The position numbers were made by a program, and so were the translations under genes. Positions 27,177-35,544 of a stretch of DNA of 64,000 nt are shown in pieces; position 1 is the stretch's first letter, and every line of letters begins with the position of its first letter. The stretch is from NCBI RefSeq assembly GCF_000153725.1, contig NZ_DS022276.1:614188-678187 (forward strand). The letters are read 5' to 3'. Below the pieces are notes generated by a model, which was not told the DNA's origin, did no database searches, and worked only from the letters and a program-made list of their open reading frames with translations. This DNA comes from Salipiger bermudensis HTCC2601 (GTDB taxonomy: Bacteria > Pseudomonadota > Alphaproteobacteria > Rhodobacterales > Rhodobacteraceae).

Positions 27177-27848
27177 CTAGAGCGCGATCAGCCCACAGCT
27201 CATCGCGCGGGCCACGGCGTGGGTGGTGTTGAGCGCCCCGAGCTTGAAGCGCGCGCCTTCGATATAGACCCGCACCGTGTGCTCGGAGATGTTGAGCTCG
27301 GCGGCGACCTGCGCCCGGCTGAGACCGCTGGCGAGCAGGCGCATGGCGTCGAGCTCGCGCGGGGACAGCGCCACCGGGGCCTGGCTGGCCGGCCCCGGCA
27401 TCAGCTCGAGCGCCTTGGCGTTGATGCCATGCGCCGCGAGGATCAGCTCTGCCCGCCATTGCGCGATGAAGCTGGACCAGAGCGCATCCTCGCAGCCGTG
27501 GTTGACGGTGAAGAGCGCAAACTGTCCGTTCGGCCCGCGGATCGGGACGGTAAAGCCCTGATTGCCGAGGCCGTGCCGCAGTGCATCCTTGAGAAAGGCC
27601 CGGGCCGCTTTCGAGGACCAGTCGAGCGCCTTCCAGTCGACCGGATGGAAGCGTTGGAAACAGCCCTGGATCACCGGATCGACCCGCAGGTAGCCCTGCG
27701 CCACGTAGCGCGCGAGCCAGTCGGGCGTATAGGTGCCGCACCCGTACTGCGCCCCCTGCGCCCCAATCCAATGATAGACGAGGTGATCGACCCCCAGGCA
27801 ATCCCTCATCTGTTCGGTGATGTGCTGGAGATCCTCCAGCCGCTGCAC
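27177..27848 (-). CDS. LuxR-family regulator with autoinducer-binding domain
   Basis: Quorum-sensing-type regulator. Seen: an N-terminal autoinducer-binding domain with HLVYHW, YTPDWLARYVAQGYLRVDPV (holding the conserved W, Y and D that touch acyl-homoserine lactones) and VDWKALDW, then a C-terminal helix-turn-helix with LSPRELDAMRLLASGLS and LNISEHTVRVYIEGA. No luxI lies in the window, so it may be an orphan receptor. Start unsure: the GTG at 27848 (223 residues) begins 4 bases after the stop of the 65-residue gene upstream. An in-frame ATG at 28004 would add 52 residues without domain similarity and would overlap that gene. Confidence 0.88.
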   Translation of the reverse strand: MQRLEDLQHITEQMRDCLGVDHLVYHWIGAQGAQYGCGTYTPDWLARYVAQGYLRVDPVIQGCFQRFHPVDWKALDWSSKAARAFLKDALRHGLGNQGFTVPIRGPNGQFALFTVNHGCEDALWSSFIAQWRAELILAAHGINAKALELMPGPASQAPVALSPRELDAMRLLASGLSRAQVAAELNISEHTVRVYIEGARFKLGALNTTHAVARAMSCGLIAL

Positions 27849-27852
27849 ATTC

Positions 27853-28050
27853 TCAAGCGGGGCGATAAACCCTCCCGCTGCCGGTACCCTGTCCACTCGT
27901 CCCAATACCACGCTCCCCAGCAGACGACGCCAGTTCGACCTCTGCCACGGCCTGCGCGTCTGCGAGCTGCTCTGCCAGAGCCTCGAGCGCGTTGGCGCGT
28001 GCATATCCCCTGAGATCGGTCAGCACGTCGATGATCCATTCATGTCGCAT
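27853..28050 (-). CDS. Small conserved protein upstream of luxR (65 residues)
   Basis: Not assigned to a named family. It is 65 residues starting MRHEWIIDVLTDLRGYARAN, an amphipathic helical N-terminal half with ALEALAEQLADAQAVAEVEL, then a glycine-rich tail (GIGTSGQGTGSGRVYRP). GGGAG lies 9 bases before the ATG at 28050. From memory, similar short proteins beginning with an HEW helix occur next to luxR-type genes in other Rhodobacteraceae; that recollection is not verified here. It ends 4 bases before the proposed luxR start, which suggests coupled translation and a shared role. A CtrA-like box lies directly upstream. Confidence 0.7.
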   Translation of the reverse strand: MRHEWIIDVLTDLRGYARANALEALAEQLADAQAVAEVELASSAGERGIGTSGQGTGSGRVYRPA

Positions 28051-28072
28051 GGAGAGCGTCTCCCGCACCAAG

Positions 28073-28088
28073 TTAACAAAAGGTAAAC
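28073..28088. promoter_or_regulatory. CtrA-like box upstream of the small-ORF/luxR operon
   Basis: TTAAC-AAAAG-GTAAAC differs at one base from the full CtrA pattern TTAAC-N5-GTTAAC. It begins 23 bp before the ATG at 28050. CtrA and quorum sensing are linked in Roseobacters, which makes the site plausible. Pattern seen; binding not shown. Confidence 0.45.
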
Positions 28089-28203
28089 GTCAGCGTAGCA
28101 GCTGCACAATTCCCGATAAATTCACGCAAATCCCCTCCCCCGAAACGGTGGGGGCGCGCGCCGCAAACCGCTGATCCAACGCGGCCTTCCGCCCGGACAC
28201 GGC

Positions 28204-28238
28204 AACGCCCGCGAACCGGATCACGATTCGCGGGCGTT
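28204..28238 (-). terminator. Hairpin terminator after ccr
   Basis: AACGCCCGCGAA (28204-28215) pairs perfectly with TTCGCGGGCGTT (28227-28238) across 11 bases. It lies 28 bp past the ccr stop. The T tract on the minus strand is short, and the arm pair is symmetrical, so it may work in both directions. Confidence 0.7.
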
Positions 28239-28265
28239 TCTAGCAGGGTCAGCCTGAAGGAGCGG

Positions 28266-29552
28266 TTAACCGCGGGCCTCCAGCGCCTCCTCGAAGGTGC
28301 GCAGCCCGGTCTTGGGCGCCTGCACCAGAACCGACATGTTGCCGGGCTTGTGCTGGTTGCGCAGCATCTTCATGTGGGCGTCGGGGATCTCGTCCCAGCC
28401 GAACACCTCGGACATGCAGGGATCGAGGCGGCGCTCGACCATCAGGCGGTTGGCCGAGGCGGCCTGCTTGAGATGGGCAAAGTGCGACCCCTGCAGGCGC
28501 TTCTGGTGCATCCACATGTAACGCACGTCGAAGGTGCAGTTGAAACCGGTGGTGCCGGCGCAGATCACCACCATGCCGCCCTTTTTGCAGACCAGCGTCG
28601 AGACCGGGAAGGTCGCCTCACCCGGGTGCTCGAAGACCATGTCCACGTTCACGCCCTTGCCGGTGATATCCCAGATCGCCTTGCCGAACTTGCGGGCCTC
28701 TTTCATCCAGTCATTATATTCCGGCGTGTTGACCGTGGGCAGCTGGCCCCAGCACTTGAAGTCCTTCCGGTTGATCACGCCCTTGGCGCCGAGGCCGAGC
28801 ACGAAGTCGCGCTTGTCCTCTTCCGAGATCACCGCGATGGCGTTGGCGCCGGCCGTGTTGATCAGCTGGATCGCATATGAGCCGAGGCCGCCCGAGGCGC
28901 CCCAGACCAGCACGTTCTGGCCGGGCTTGAGCTCGTGCGGGTGGTGACCAAAGAGCATCCGGTAGGCGGTTGCCAGCGTCAGCGTGTAGCAGGCGCTCTC
29001 TTCCCAAGTCAGGTGCTTGGGGCGCGGCATCAGCTGCTGGGCCTGCACGCGGGCGAACTGGGCGAAGGAGCCGTCGCCGGTCTCGTAGCCCCAGATCCGC
29101 TGCGTCGGCGAGAACATCGGGTCGCCGCCGTTGCACTCCTCGTCGTCGCCATCGTCCTGGTTGCAGTGGATCACGACCTCGTCGCCGACTTTCCACTGCT
29201 TGACCTTGTCACCAACCGCCCAGACGATGCCCGAGGCGTCGGAGCCGGCGATGTGATACTCCTGCTTGTGCACGTCGAAGGGCGAGATCGGCACCCCGAG
29301 CCCGGCCCAGACGCCGTTGTAGTTGACGCCCGCCGCCATGACGAGAACCAGCACCTCGTGGCTGTCGACCTGCCAGGTATCGACCACTTCCTTCTGGAAC
29401 GACTTGTCCGGCTCGCCATGACGCTCGCGGCGGATCGCCCAAGCATACATCTTCTTCGGCACGTAACCGAGAGGCGGCATCTCGCCGATCTCGTAGAGGT
29501 CTTTTTCCGGCGCATCGTAGGGCGCGATCCCGGTTTGCGTATCCAGAGCCAT
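28266..29552 (-). CDS. ccr: Crotonyl-CoA carboxylase/reductase
   Basis: Key enzyme of the ethylmalonyl-CoA pathway: crotonyl-CoA + CO2 + NADPH gives (2S)-ethylmalonyl-CoA. It has 428 residues, the family length. Seen: MALDTQTGIAPYDAPEKDLY, a medium-chain dehydrogenase core with VLVMAAGVNYNGVWAGLG, GSDASGIVWAVGDKV, the NADPH fold VLVWGASGGLGSYAIQL and VFEHPGEATFPVS. AAGGAGG lies 6 bases before the ATG at 29552, which excludes the slightly longer frame. It is divergent from ecm across a 431 bp gap, as in Rhodobacter. Its presence suggests acetyl-CoA assimilation without isocitrate lyase. Confidence 0.98.
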   Translation of the reverse strand: MALDTQTGIAPYDAPEKDLYEIGEMPPLGYVPKKMYAWAIRRERHGEPDKSFQKEVVDTWQVDSHEVLVLVMAAGVNYNGVWAGLGVPISPFDVHKQEYHIAGSDASGIVWAVGDKVKQWKVGDEVVIHCNQDDGDDEECNGGDPMFSPTQRIWGYETGDGSFAQFARVQAQQLMPRPKHLTWEESACYTLTLATAYRMLFGHHPHELKPGQNVLVWGASGGLGSYAIQLINTAGANAIAVISEEDKRDFVLGLGAKGVINRKDFKCWGQLPTVNTPEYNDWMKEARKFGKAIWDITGKGVNVDMVFEHPGEATFPVSTLVCKKGGMVVICAGTTGFNCTFDVRYMWMHQKRLQGSHFAHLKQAASANRLMVERRLDPCMSEVFGWDEIPDAHMKMLRNQHKPGNMSVLVQAPKTGLRTFEEALEARG

Positions 29553-29983
29553 CGGGGCCTCCTTCCTCAAGTAATCCGTTGCGATCGTGTCGATCTTGTC
29601 TGGCCTTGTCCTCCGGCCCCGCGCCGCAGTGCAGAATCGCGGGGCTTCGATCTAGGGAGATACATTTGGCCACGCAACAATGCAACAACAACCAAGGTGT
29701 ATTTTGTAACTTTATGACCGAGCAGCCGCAGAAACTTGGATCGCTGCGACCAATGTCGAAGCCAAAGGCGCGGCCGAACCGCCGGCGATGCGCCCAGAAT
29801 AGCGCTGAATCGGGGAATCCTTGGTAGAATTCGTGCCTGCCACCGGGTTCACCTGACGCTGCGTCGCAAAACTGCCCGAGAACGCCGCAGCGCGGCGAAT
29901 TGACGAGACATTTTATTTCGCATACCAAGTCCCGAACGCAACAAGCTTGCAAACACGATTCTGATCTGCCCACGGAGACCGAC
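29553..29983. promoter_or_regulatory. Divergent ccr/ecm promoter region with GCAACAA repeats
   Basis: 431 bp without a gene. It holds three copies of GCAACAA, at 29674-29680, 29682-29688 and 29938-29944, the last joined to TTGCAAA at 29947-29953. The middle is AT-richer than the neighbourhood. RamB/ScfR-type regulators of EMC genes in related bacteria bind TTGCAA-like sites, so this is a candidate operator region. A short open frame on the plus strand (29579-29827) lacks a ribosome site. Confidence 0.45.
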
Positions 29984-31981
29984 ATGACGGACGTTCAGAA
30001 AGACAGCCCCCAAAGCGCCCCCGCGTCCAAGGCCGACCGGCCCTGGCTGATCCGCACCTATGCCGGCCATTCCACCGCGAAAGCGTCGAACGCGCTCTAC
30101 CGCAGCAACCTCGCGCGCGGTCAGACCGGGCTTTCGGTGGCGTTCGACCTGCCCACCCAGACCGGCTATGACAGCGACCACATCCTGTCGCGCGGCGAGG
30201 TCGGCAAGGTCGGCGTGCCGGTCTGCCACCTTGGCGATATGCGCACCCTGTTCGAAGAGATCCCGCTCGAGCAGATGAACACCTCGATGACGATCAATGC
30301 CACAGCACCCTGGCTGCTCTCGCTCTATATCGCGGTGGCCGAGGAACAAGGCGCCGATGTCTCGAAGCTCCAGGGCACCGTTCAGAACGACCTGATCAAG
30401 GAGTACCTCAGCCGCGGCACCTATATCTGCCCGCCGAAACCGTCGCTGAAGATGATCGGCGACGTGGCCGAGTACTGCTATACCAACGTGCCGAAATGGA
30501 ACCCGATGAACGTGTGTTCCTATCACCTGCAGGAGGCCGGGGCGACGCCCGAGCAGGAGCTGGCCTTTGCGCTTGCCACCGCCATCGCGGTGCTCGACGA
30601 GCTGAAACCGCGGGTCGCGCCCGAGGATTTCCCGGCGCTCTGCGGGCGGATCTCGTTCTTCGTGAATGCCGGCATCCGCTTCGTCACCGAGATGTGCAAG
30701 ATGCGCGCCTTCGTCGATCTCTGGGACGAGATCCTCGAGACACGCTACGGCGTGGAAGACCCCAAGTTCCGCCGCTTCCGCTATGGCGTGCAGGTCAACT
30801 CGCTCGGGCTGACCGAGCAGCAGCCCGAGAACAACGTCTACCGCATCCTGATCGAGATGCTCGCCGTGACGCTCTCCAAGAAGGCCCGCGCCCGCGCGGT
30901 GCAGCTGCCGGCCTGGAACGAGGCACTTGGCCTGCCGCGCCCGTGGGACCAGCAATGGTCGATGCGGATGCAGCAGATCCTCGCCTACGAGACCGACCTG
31001 CTGGAATTCGAGGATCTCTTCGACGGCAACCCGGCGGTCGACGCCAAGGTCGAGGCGCTGAAGGACGGCGCCCGCGCCGAGCTTGGCAATATCGACAGCA
31101 TGGGCGGCGCGATCGGCGCGATCGACTACATGAAGTCGCGGCTGGTCGACTCCAACGCCGAGCGCCTGAACCGCATCGAGCGCAACGAGACCACCGTCGT
31201 CGGCGTCAACAAGTGGACCGAGGGCGAGCCCTCGCCGCTGGTCGGCGAGGATGGCGGCATCATGGTGGTCGACCCGGCGGTCGAGCAGGAGCAGATTGCC
31301 CGCCTGAACGCGTGGCGCGCCGAGCGCGACGAGGCCGCGGTAAGCGCCGCGCTGGCCGAGTTGCGTGCGGCGGCGGCCGAAGGGCGCAATGTCATGGCCG
31401 CCTCGATCAAGGCCGCCAAGGCCGGCGTCACCACCGGCGAATGGGCCCAGCAGATGCGCAGCGTTCACGGCGAATATCGCGGCCCCACCGGGGTGTCGCG
31501 CGCGGTCAGCAACAAGACCGAGGGGCTCGACGATATCCGCGACGCGGTCGATGCGGTCAGCGACCGGCTTGGCCGCCGGCTGCGTTTCCTCGTCGGCAAG
31601 CCCGGGCTCGACGGCCATTCCAACGGCGCCGAGCAGATCGCCTTCCGCGCCCGCGATTGCGGCATGGAGATCGACTACGAGGGTATCCGCCTGACACCGG
31701 AACAGATCGTCGAGGCGGCCAGGACCGGTGCCCACGTGGTCGGCCTGTCGATCCTGTCGGGCAGCCACATTCCGCTGGTCGAGGACCTGATGGAGCGGAT
31801 GCAGGCCGAGGGGCTTTCGGATGTGCCGGTCATCGTTGGCGGGATTATTCCCGACGAGGATGCAAAGCGCCTCAAAGCGATGGGCGTGGCAAAAGTCTAC
31901 ACGCCAAAAGACTTCAATCTGAACACCATCATGATGGATATCGTGACACTGGTCGATCCCCAGGCAGTCGCCGCGCAATAA
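29984..31981 (+). CDS. ecm: Ethylmalonyl-CoA mutase
   Basis: Adenosylcobalamin-dependent rearrangement of (2R)-ethylmalonyl-CoA to (2S)-methylsuccinyl-CoA in the EMC pathway. It has 665 residues. Seen: RTYAGHSTAKASNALYRSNL and SVAFDLPTQTGYDSDH in the catalytic barrel, NTSMTINATAPW, and a C-terminal B12-binding domain with DGHSNG (the D-x-H-x2-G cobalt ligand site), then SILSGSH and GGIIPDED. The ATG at 29984 is behind CGGAGACCGAC; 28 in-frame upstream codons have no family match. Standard methylmalonyl-CoA mutase is less likely because of the gene context beside ccr. Confidence 0.96.
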   Translation: MTDVQKDSPQSAPASKADRPWLIRTYAGHSTAKASNALYRSNLARGQTGLSVAFDLPTQTGYDSDHILSRGEVGKVGVPVCHLGDMRTLFEEIPLEQMNTSMTINATAPWLLSLYIAVAEEQGADVSKLQGTVQNDLIKEYLSRGTYICPPKPSLKMIGDVAEYCYTNVPKWNPMNVCSYHLQEAGATPEQELAFALATAIAVLDELKPRVAPEDFPALCGRISFFVNAGIRFVTEMCKMRAFVDLWDEILETRYGVEDPKFRRFRYGVQVNSLGLTEQQPENNVYRILIEMLAVTLSKKARARAVQLPAWNEALGLPRPWDQQWSMRMQQILAYETDLLEFEDLFDGNPAVDAKVEALKDGARAELGNIDSMGGAIGAIDYMKSRLVDSNAERLNRIERNETTVVGVNKWTEGEPSPLVGEDGGIMVVDPAVEQEQIARLNAWRAERDEAAVSAALAELRAAAAEGRNVMAASIKAAKAGVTTGEWAQQMRSVHGEYRGPTGVSRAVSNKTEGLDDIRDAVDAVSDRLGRRLRFLVGKPGLDGHSNGAEQIAFRARDCGMEIDYEGIRLTPEQIVEAARTGAHVVGLSILSGSHIPLVEDLMERMQAEGLSDVPVIVGGIIPDEDAKRLKAMGVAKVYTPKDFNLNTIMMDIVTLVDPQAVAAQ

Positions 31982-32013
31982 AGCACTGCGCCCCCAATAA
32001 TGGAGGAATTGTG

Positions 32014-32045
32014 AAGCCGCTCCCGGAAAAGGTGAGCGGCTTTAT
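32014..32045 (+). terminator. Intrinsic terminator of ecm
   Basis: AAGCCGCTC (32014-32022) pairs with GAGCGGCTT (32034-32042) over nine bases with an 11-base loop, followed by TAT. It lies 33 bp past the ecm stop. A modest T tract makes it moderate in strength. Confidence 0.65.
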
Positions 32046-32157
32046 GCCTTTATGCAAACTTTCGCTCATCTGACACAGAATGTCCTCTTGAGTTTACCCG
32101 TTAAAAAGAAAAATACCAAAAGAGGAGGCATCCTACAGAATACCAAGGAGAATAAAA

Positions 32158-32469
32158 ATGAACTTCGATCTCGAGTCCCTTTCGAAAGAAGAGCTCACCG
32201 AGCTCAAAACTGATGTCGAAAAGGCACTCAAGACAATTGACGCGCGCCGTCGCGCCGAAGCCAAGCGCGCCGCCGAGCAGGCCGCGAAAGAGTTTGGCTT
32301 CTCGCTCGAAGAGATCCTCGCGGCGAACGAAAAGAAGGGCTCGAAAGGCGCTCCGAAATACGCAAATCCCGCCGACCCGGATCAGACCTGGACCGGTCGT
32401 GGCCGCAAGCCCAACTGGGTCGTCGCCGCTCTCGAAGAGGGCAAGTCGATGGAAGATCTGGCGCTCTGA
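32158..32469 (+). CDS. H-NS histone family protein (HvrA-like)
   Basis: Nucleoid-associated DNA-binding protein of 103 residues. Seen: an N-terminal coiled-coil oligomerisation region ([19 protein letters not shown], then [20 protein letters not shown]) and the C-terminal H-NS signature [20 protein letters not shown] at residues 68-87, whose GRGRKP loop enters the minor groove. In Rhodobacter the related HvrA affects photosynthesis gene expression. The leader at 32090-32157 is unusually AT-rich for this window (many A runs), so autoregulation is plausible. CCAAGGAGAATAAAA precedes the ATG. Its TGA overlaps the deoD ATG. Confidence 0.93.
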   Translation: MNFDLESLSKEELTELKTDVEKALKTIDARRRAEAKRAAEQAAKEFGFSLEEILAANEKKGSKGAPKYANPADPDQTWTGRGRKPNWVVAALEEGKSMEDLAL

Positions 32470-33173
32470 TGACGGTCCATATCGGCGCAGAGCCCGGGCA
32501 GATCGCCGAAACGGTGCTGATGCCCGGCGATCCGCTGCGGGCCGAATGGGCCGCCAACACCTTTCTCGATGATCCGGTCTGTGTGAACCGCGTTCGTGGA
32601 ATGCTGGGATTCACCGGCACATGGAAAGGCAACCGCGTCACCATTCACGGCTCGGGCATGGGCATGCCAAGCCTGTCGATCTATGCCAACGAACTGATCC
32701 GGGACTACGGCGCAAAGACGCTGATCCGGATCGGTTCCTGCGGGGCGATGCAGGAACATGTGGGAATCCGCGACGTGATCGTCGCGATGACCGCCTCATC
32801 GCTGTCGACCCCGTCGCGCGGCATTTTCCGGGAATTGAACTTCGCGCCCTGCGCCGATTACGGCCTGCTCAATGCAGCGGTCGAGGCGGCGAAAGGCACC
32901 GGAGCCACTTGCCATGTCGGCGGGATCTATTCCTCCGACGTGTTCTATGATGAACGCCCCGACCTCACCGAGATGATGACGCGACACGGCATCCTCGGAG
33001 TCGAAATGGAAGCGGCAGAGCTTTACAATCTTGCTGCCCGCCACGGCGTGCGCGCGCTGGCCGTGCTTACCGTGTCCGACCACCTTCTCACCCAAGAGGC
33101 GCTGCCCTCCGAAGACCGGCAGAGCTCGTTCGGCGACATGGTGCAGATCGCACTCGAGGCGGCCTTCAGCTAA
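32469..33173 (+). CDS. deoD: Purine-nucleoside phosphorylase
   Basis: Phosphorolysis of purine nucleosides to free base and ribose-1-phosphate in purine salvage. It has 234 residues, the normal length of the hexameric bacterial form. Seen: [58 protein letters not shown] and the catalytic Asp in VSDHLLT. It starts within the stop codon of the H-NS gene (TGATG), so it depends on translation of that gene. Confidence 0.96.
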   Translation: MTVHIGAEPGQIAETVLMPGDPLRAEWAANTFLDDPVCVNRVRGMLGFTGTWKGNRVTIHGSGMGMPSLSIYANELIRDYGAKTLIRIGSCGAMQEHVGIRDVIVAMTASSLSTPSRGIFRELNFAPCADYGLLNAAVEAAKGTGATCHVGGIYSSDVFYDERPDLTEMMTRHGILGVEMEAAELYNLAARHGVRALAVLTVSDHLLTQEALPSEDRQSSFGDMVQIALEAAFS

Positions 33174-33195
33174 GGCCGCCTCCCCCAAGACAGGC

Positions 33196-34041
33196 TCAGC
33201 GCCCGTGGCTGCGGTCATATCCGTTGCGCGCGGGCGCCTGCCACCCCTCCAGAGCGCCTTCGCGCGGCGCCAGGATCTCGACCTGCAGCGGATGGCAGGC
33301 GGCGCTGTCCGAGCTGTGCTCGGACGAGCAATCGCCGCCGGGACAGGCGCTGAGCGCGCCCAGCAAATCAATTTCGGCAAAGAAGGTCAGGTGGTCGCCG
33401 GGGCGCACCGGGCTGGCCTTCATGAAATATTGCCCGGTGTCACGGGTGAAGCCGGTGCACATGAACACGTTCAGCACGTCATGCACGTGCGGCTCGGCCT
33501 CGGCCAAGCTCATGCCAGTGGCGTCGGCCAGCGCCCGGATCAGGTTCGAATGACAGCAGTGATGGTACTGAGAGCCCGAGAGCAGGTTGCCGGTATAGGG
33601 ATCGCAGCGCGTGCCGATCACGTCGTGCACCGAGCCGCCATAAGGGTCGATCCCGTACCAGCCGAGCGTATCTTCGACGATGGTCGCCATCGGGCGCAGA
33701 TGCGGAAAGGCCGACCACATGCGCTCGCCCGTGGTCAGGTGCGTGCCATGCAGCGCGCGGGTCTTGCCGGAATAGAAGCGCTCGGACAGGTCATCGGCAT
33801 TCCAGAGGTTCAGATCTCCGACCTGCGGGCCCTCGACGCTGGTGATGCGGAAGAATTGCCCGGTGCACACGCGAAAGCTGCAGGCCTCGCGCGGCGCGGC
33901 GAGGACCGTCTCGATCACCTCGGCCCCCTCGAGCGCCTGCGTGTAGAGCGCCATGTCCGGCACCGGCAGCGTCTCGTTGGGATAGCAGATCACCGGCGCG
34001 ACGGCGCGGCGGGCTTCGGCATCGGCGGGGGCTTGGGTCAT
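33196..34041 (-). CDS. DUF1989 (urea carboxylase-associated) family protein
   Basis: Family found with urea carboxylase/allophanate hydrolase genes; the molecular function is not firmly known. It has 281 residues. Seen: an N-terminal FFRITSVEGPQVGDLNLWN stretch, RALHGTHLTTGERMWSAFP, YHHCCHSNLIRAL and HDVLNVFMCTGFTRD, with conserved Cys and His that could bind metal. An extra C-terminal segment holds CPGGDCSSEHSSDSAACHPL. It starts 70 bp after livF on the same strand, so it is probably the last gene of the ABC transporter operon, which hints at a nitrogen-containing substrate. No urea carboxylase is in the window. Confidence 0.88.
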   Translation of the reverse strand: MTQAPADAEARRAVAPVICYPNETLPVPDMALYTQALEGAEVIETVLAAPREACSFRVCTGQFFRITSVEGPQVGDLNLWNADDLSERFYSGKTRALHGTHLTTGERMWSAFPHLRPMATIVEDTLGWYGIDPYGGSVHDVIGTRCDPYTGNLLSGSQYHHCCHSNLIRALADATGMSLAEAEPHVHDVLNVFMCTGFTRDTGQYFMKASPVRPGDHLTFFAEIDLLGALSACPGGDCSSEHSSDSAACHPLQVEILAPREGALEGWQAPARNGYDRSHGR

Positions 34042-34111
34042 TTCGGGCGCTCCTCGATCAGTCTTCCCCGAAATGGCTAGTGAGCGACGGCAACGAAATC
34101 AATGGCCGCCC

Positions 34112-34798
34112 TCAGAGCCCGAGATGGCGCTCGCCGATCTCCGGCGTGAGCTCGGCCATGGTGCCCGACCAGACGCTGCGGCCGCGTTCGAGGATCACCG
34201 CGCGGTCACAGGCCCAGCGCAGCTCCTTCAGCGACTTGTCGATCACCAGCAGCGCCATGCCGGTCTCGGCCTTGAGCGCTGCCACCGCCTGCCAGATCTC
34301 CTGCCGCACGGTAGGCGCGAGCCCCTCTGTGGCCTCGTCGAGGATCAACAGGCGCGGGTTGGTCATCAGGGCCCGGCCAATCGCCAGCATCTGCTGTTCG
34401 CCACCAGAGAGAGAGGCGGCGCGCTGGCCCCGGCGCTCGGCCAGGCGCGGAAACAGCGCCTCGACCCGGGCGGCATCCCAATGGCCCGGGCGCGCCGCGG
34501 CGATCAGGTTCTCGGTGACGCTCAGATCGCGGAAGCAGCGCCGCCCCTCGGGCACCAGCCCGATGCCCAGCCGCGCGGCGCGGTGGCTCGGCAGGCGCGA
34601 CAGGTCGTGCCCGTCGAAGACCAGCGTGCCGTGGGCCGGCAGCATCCGGCAGATGCAATGCACCGTGGTGGTCTTGCCCATGCCGTTGCGGCCCATCATC
34701 GCCACCGCCTCGCCCTCGGCGATCTCGAGGTCGACGCCAAACAGCGCCTGGCTGTCCCCGTAGGAGGCGGTGAGTCGGTGCAGCGACAGCAGGCTCAT
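34112..34798 (-). CDS. Branched-chain-amino-acid-type ABC transporter, ATPase (LivF)
   Basis: Cytoplasmic ATPase of 228 residues. Seen: Walker A GRNGMGKTTT, the LivF-type VPEGRRCFRDLSVTENL, signature SLSGGEQQMLAIGRAL, and Walker B LLILDEATEGLAP. It overlaps the livG-type gene by 4 bp. It is the second of two ATPases that drive the HM permease. The transported compound is not clear from sequence and need not be leucine. Confidence 0.94.
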   Translation of the reverse strand: MSLLSLHRLTASYGDSQALFGVDLEIAEGEAVAMMGRNGMGKTTTVHCICRMLPAHGTLVFDGHDLSRLPSHRAARLGIGLVPEGRRCFRDLSVTENLIAAARPGHWDAARVEALFPRLAERRGQRAASLSGGEQQMLAIGRALMTNPRLLILDEATEGLAPTVRQEIWQAVAALKAETGMALLVIDKSLKELRWACDRAVILERGRSVWSGTMAELTPEIGERHLGL

Positions 34799-35544
34799 GC
34801 CTCGTCCCCCAGGTAGGCGTCGCGCACCAGCGGGTCGCGGCGGATCTCGGCGACGCTGCCGGTGGCGATGACCTTGCCATAGACCAGAACGCTGATCCGG
34901 TCGGCCAGCGCGAACACAGCGTCCATGTCATGCTCGACCAGCAGGATCGGGGCCTGGGCCCGCAGCCCGTCGAGGAAGCCGGTGAGCCGCTTCGAGCCCT
35001 CCTGCCCCAGCCCAGCCATCGGCTCGTCCATGACGAAGGCTTTCGGCTCCAGCGTCAGGGCGACGGCCACCTCCAGCTGGCGGCGCTGGCCGTGGCTCAG
35101 CTCGGCGGTGCGCAGCTCGCAGAGATCGGCGATGCCCACCGCCTCGAGCGCCGCTTCGGCCCGGTCGAGCAGGGCTGCATCGCGCGAGGCGCGCGAGAAG
35201 AACCGCCACGGCCGCCCCGACGCGCCGAGCGCCCCCAGCAGCGCGTTTTGCAACACCGTGTCCTCCATCGCCAGCGCCGAGGTCTGGAAAGTGCGCGCCA
35301 GCCCACGCGCCGCCCGCGCCTGCGTGCTCTCTTGCGTCACGTCGCGGCCAAGGAACTCGACCCGGCCCGCATCCGGCGCGAGCGAGCCGCAGATCTGCGC
35401 GATCAGGGTGGACTTGCCGGCTCCGTTCGGGCCAATCACCGCGTGGATCTCTCCGGCGCGCAGTTCGAGCGAGATGGCGTCGCTGGCCTGCAGGGCGCCG
35501 AAGGCCTTGCTGAGGCCGTGAGTCGCGAGAACCGGATCAGCCAT
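34795..35544 (-). CDS. Branched-chain-amino-acid-type ABC transporter, ATPase (LivG)
   Basis: Cytoplasmic ATPase of 249 residues. Seen: Walker A GPNGAGKSTL, the LivG feature GLARTFQTSALAMEDTV, signature LSHGQRRQLEVAVAL and Walker B AFVMDEPMAGLG, then the H-loop LVEHDMDAVF. The signature has LSHGQ rather than LSYGQ, which is common in this family. It overlaps the permease gene upstream by 8 bp and livF downstream by 4 bp. Confidence 0.94.
   Translation of the reverse strand: MADPVLATHGLSKAFGALQASDAISLELRAGEIHAVIGPNGAGKSTLIAQICGSLAPDAGRVEFLGRDVTQESTQARAARGLARTFQTSALAMEDTVLQNALLGALGASGRPWRFFSRASRDAALLDRAEAALEAVGIADLCELRTAELSHGQRRQLEVAVALTLEPKAFVMDEPMAGLGQEGSKRLTGFLDGLRAQAPILLVEHDMDAVFALADRISVLVYGKVIATGSVAEIRRDPLVRDAYLGDEA

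Noticed and set aside
29579..29827. Possible small gene (82 codons) in the ccr/ecm promoter gap
   Set aside because: No ribosome site, no recognisable product and it overlaps the repeat operators.
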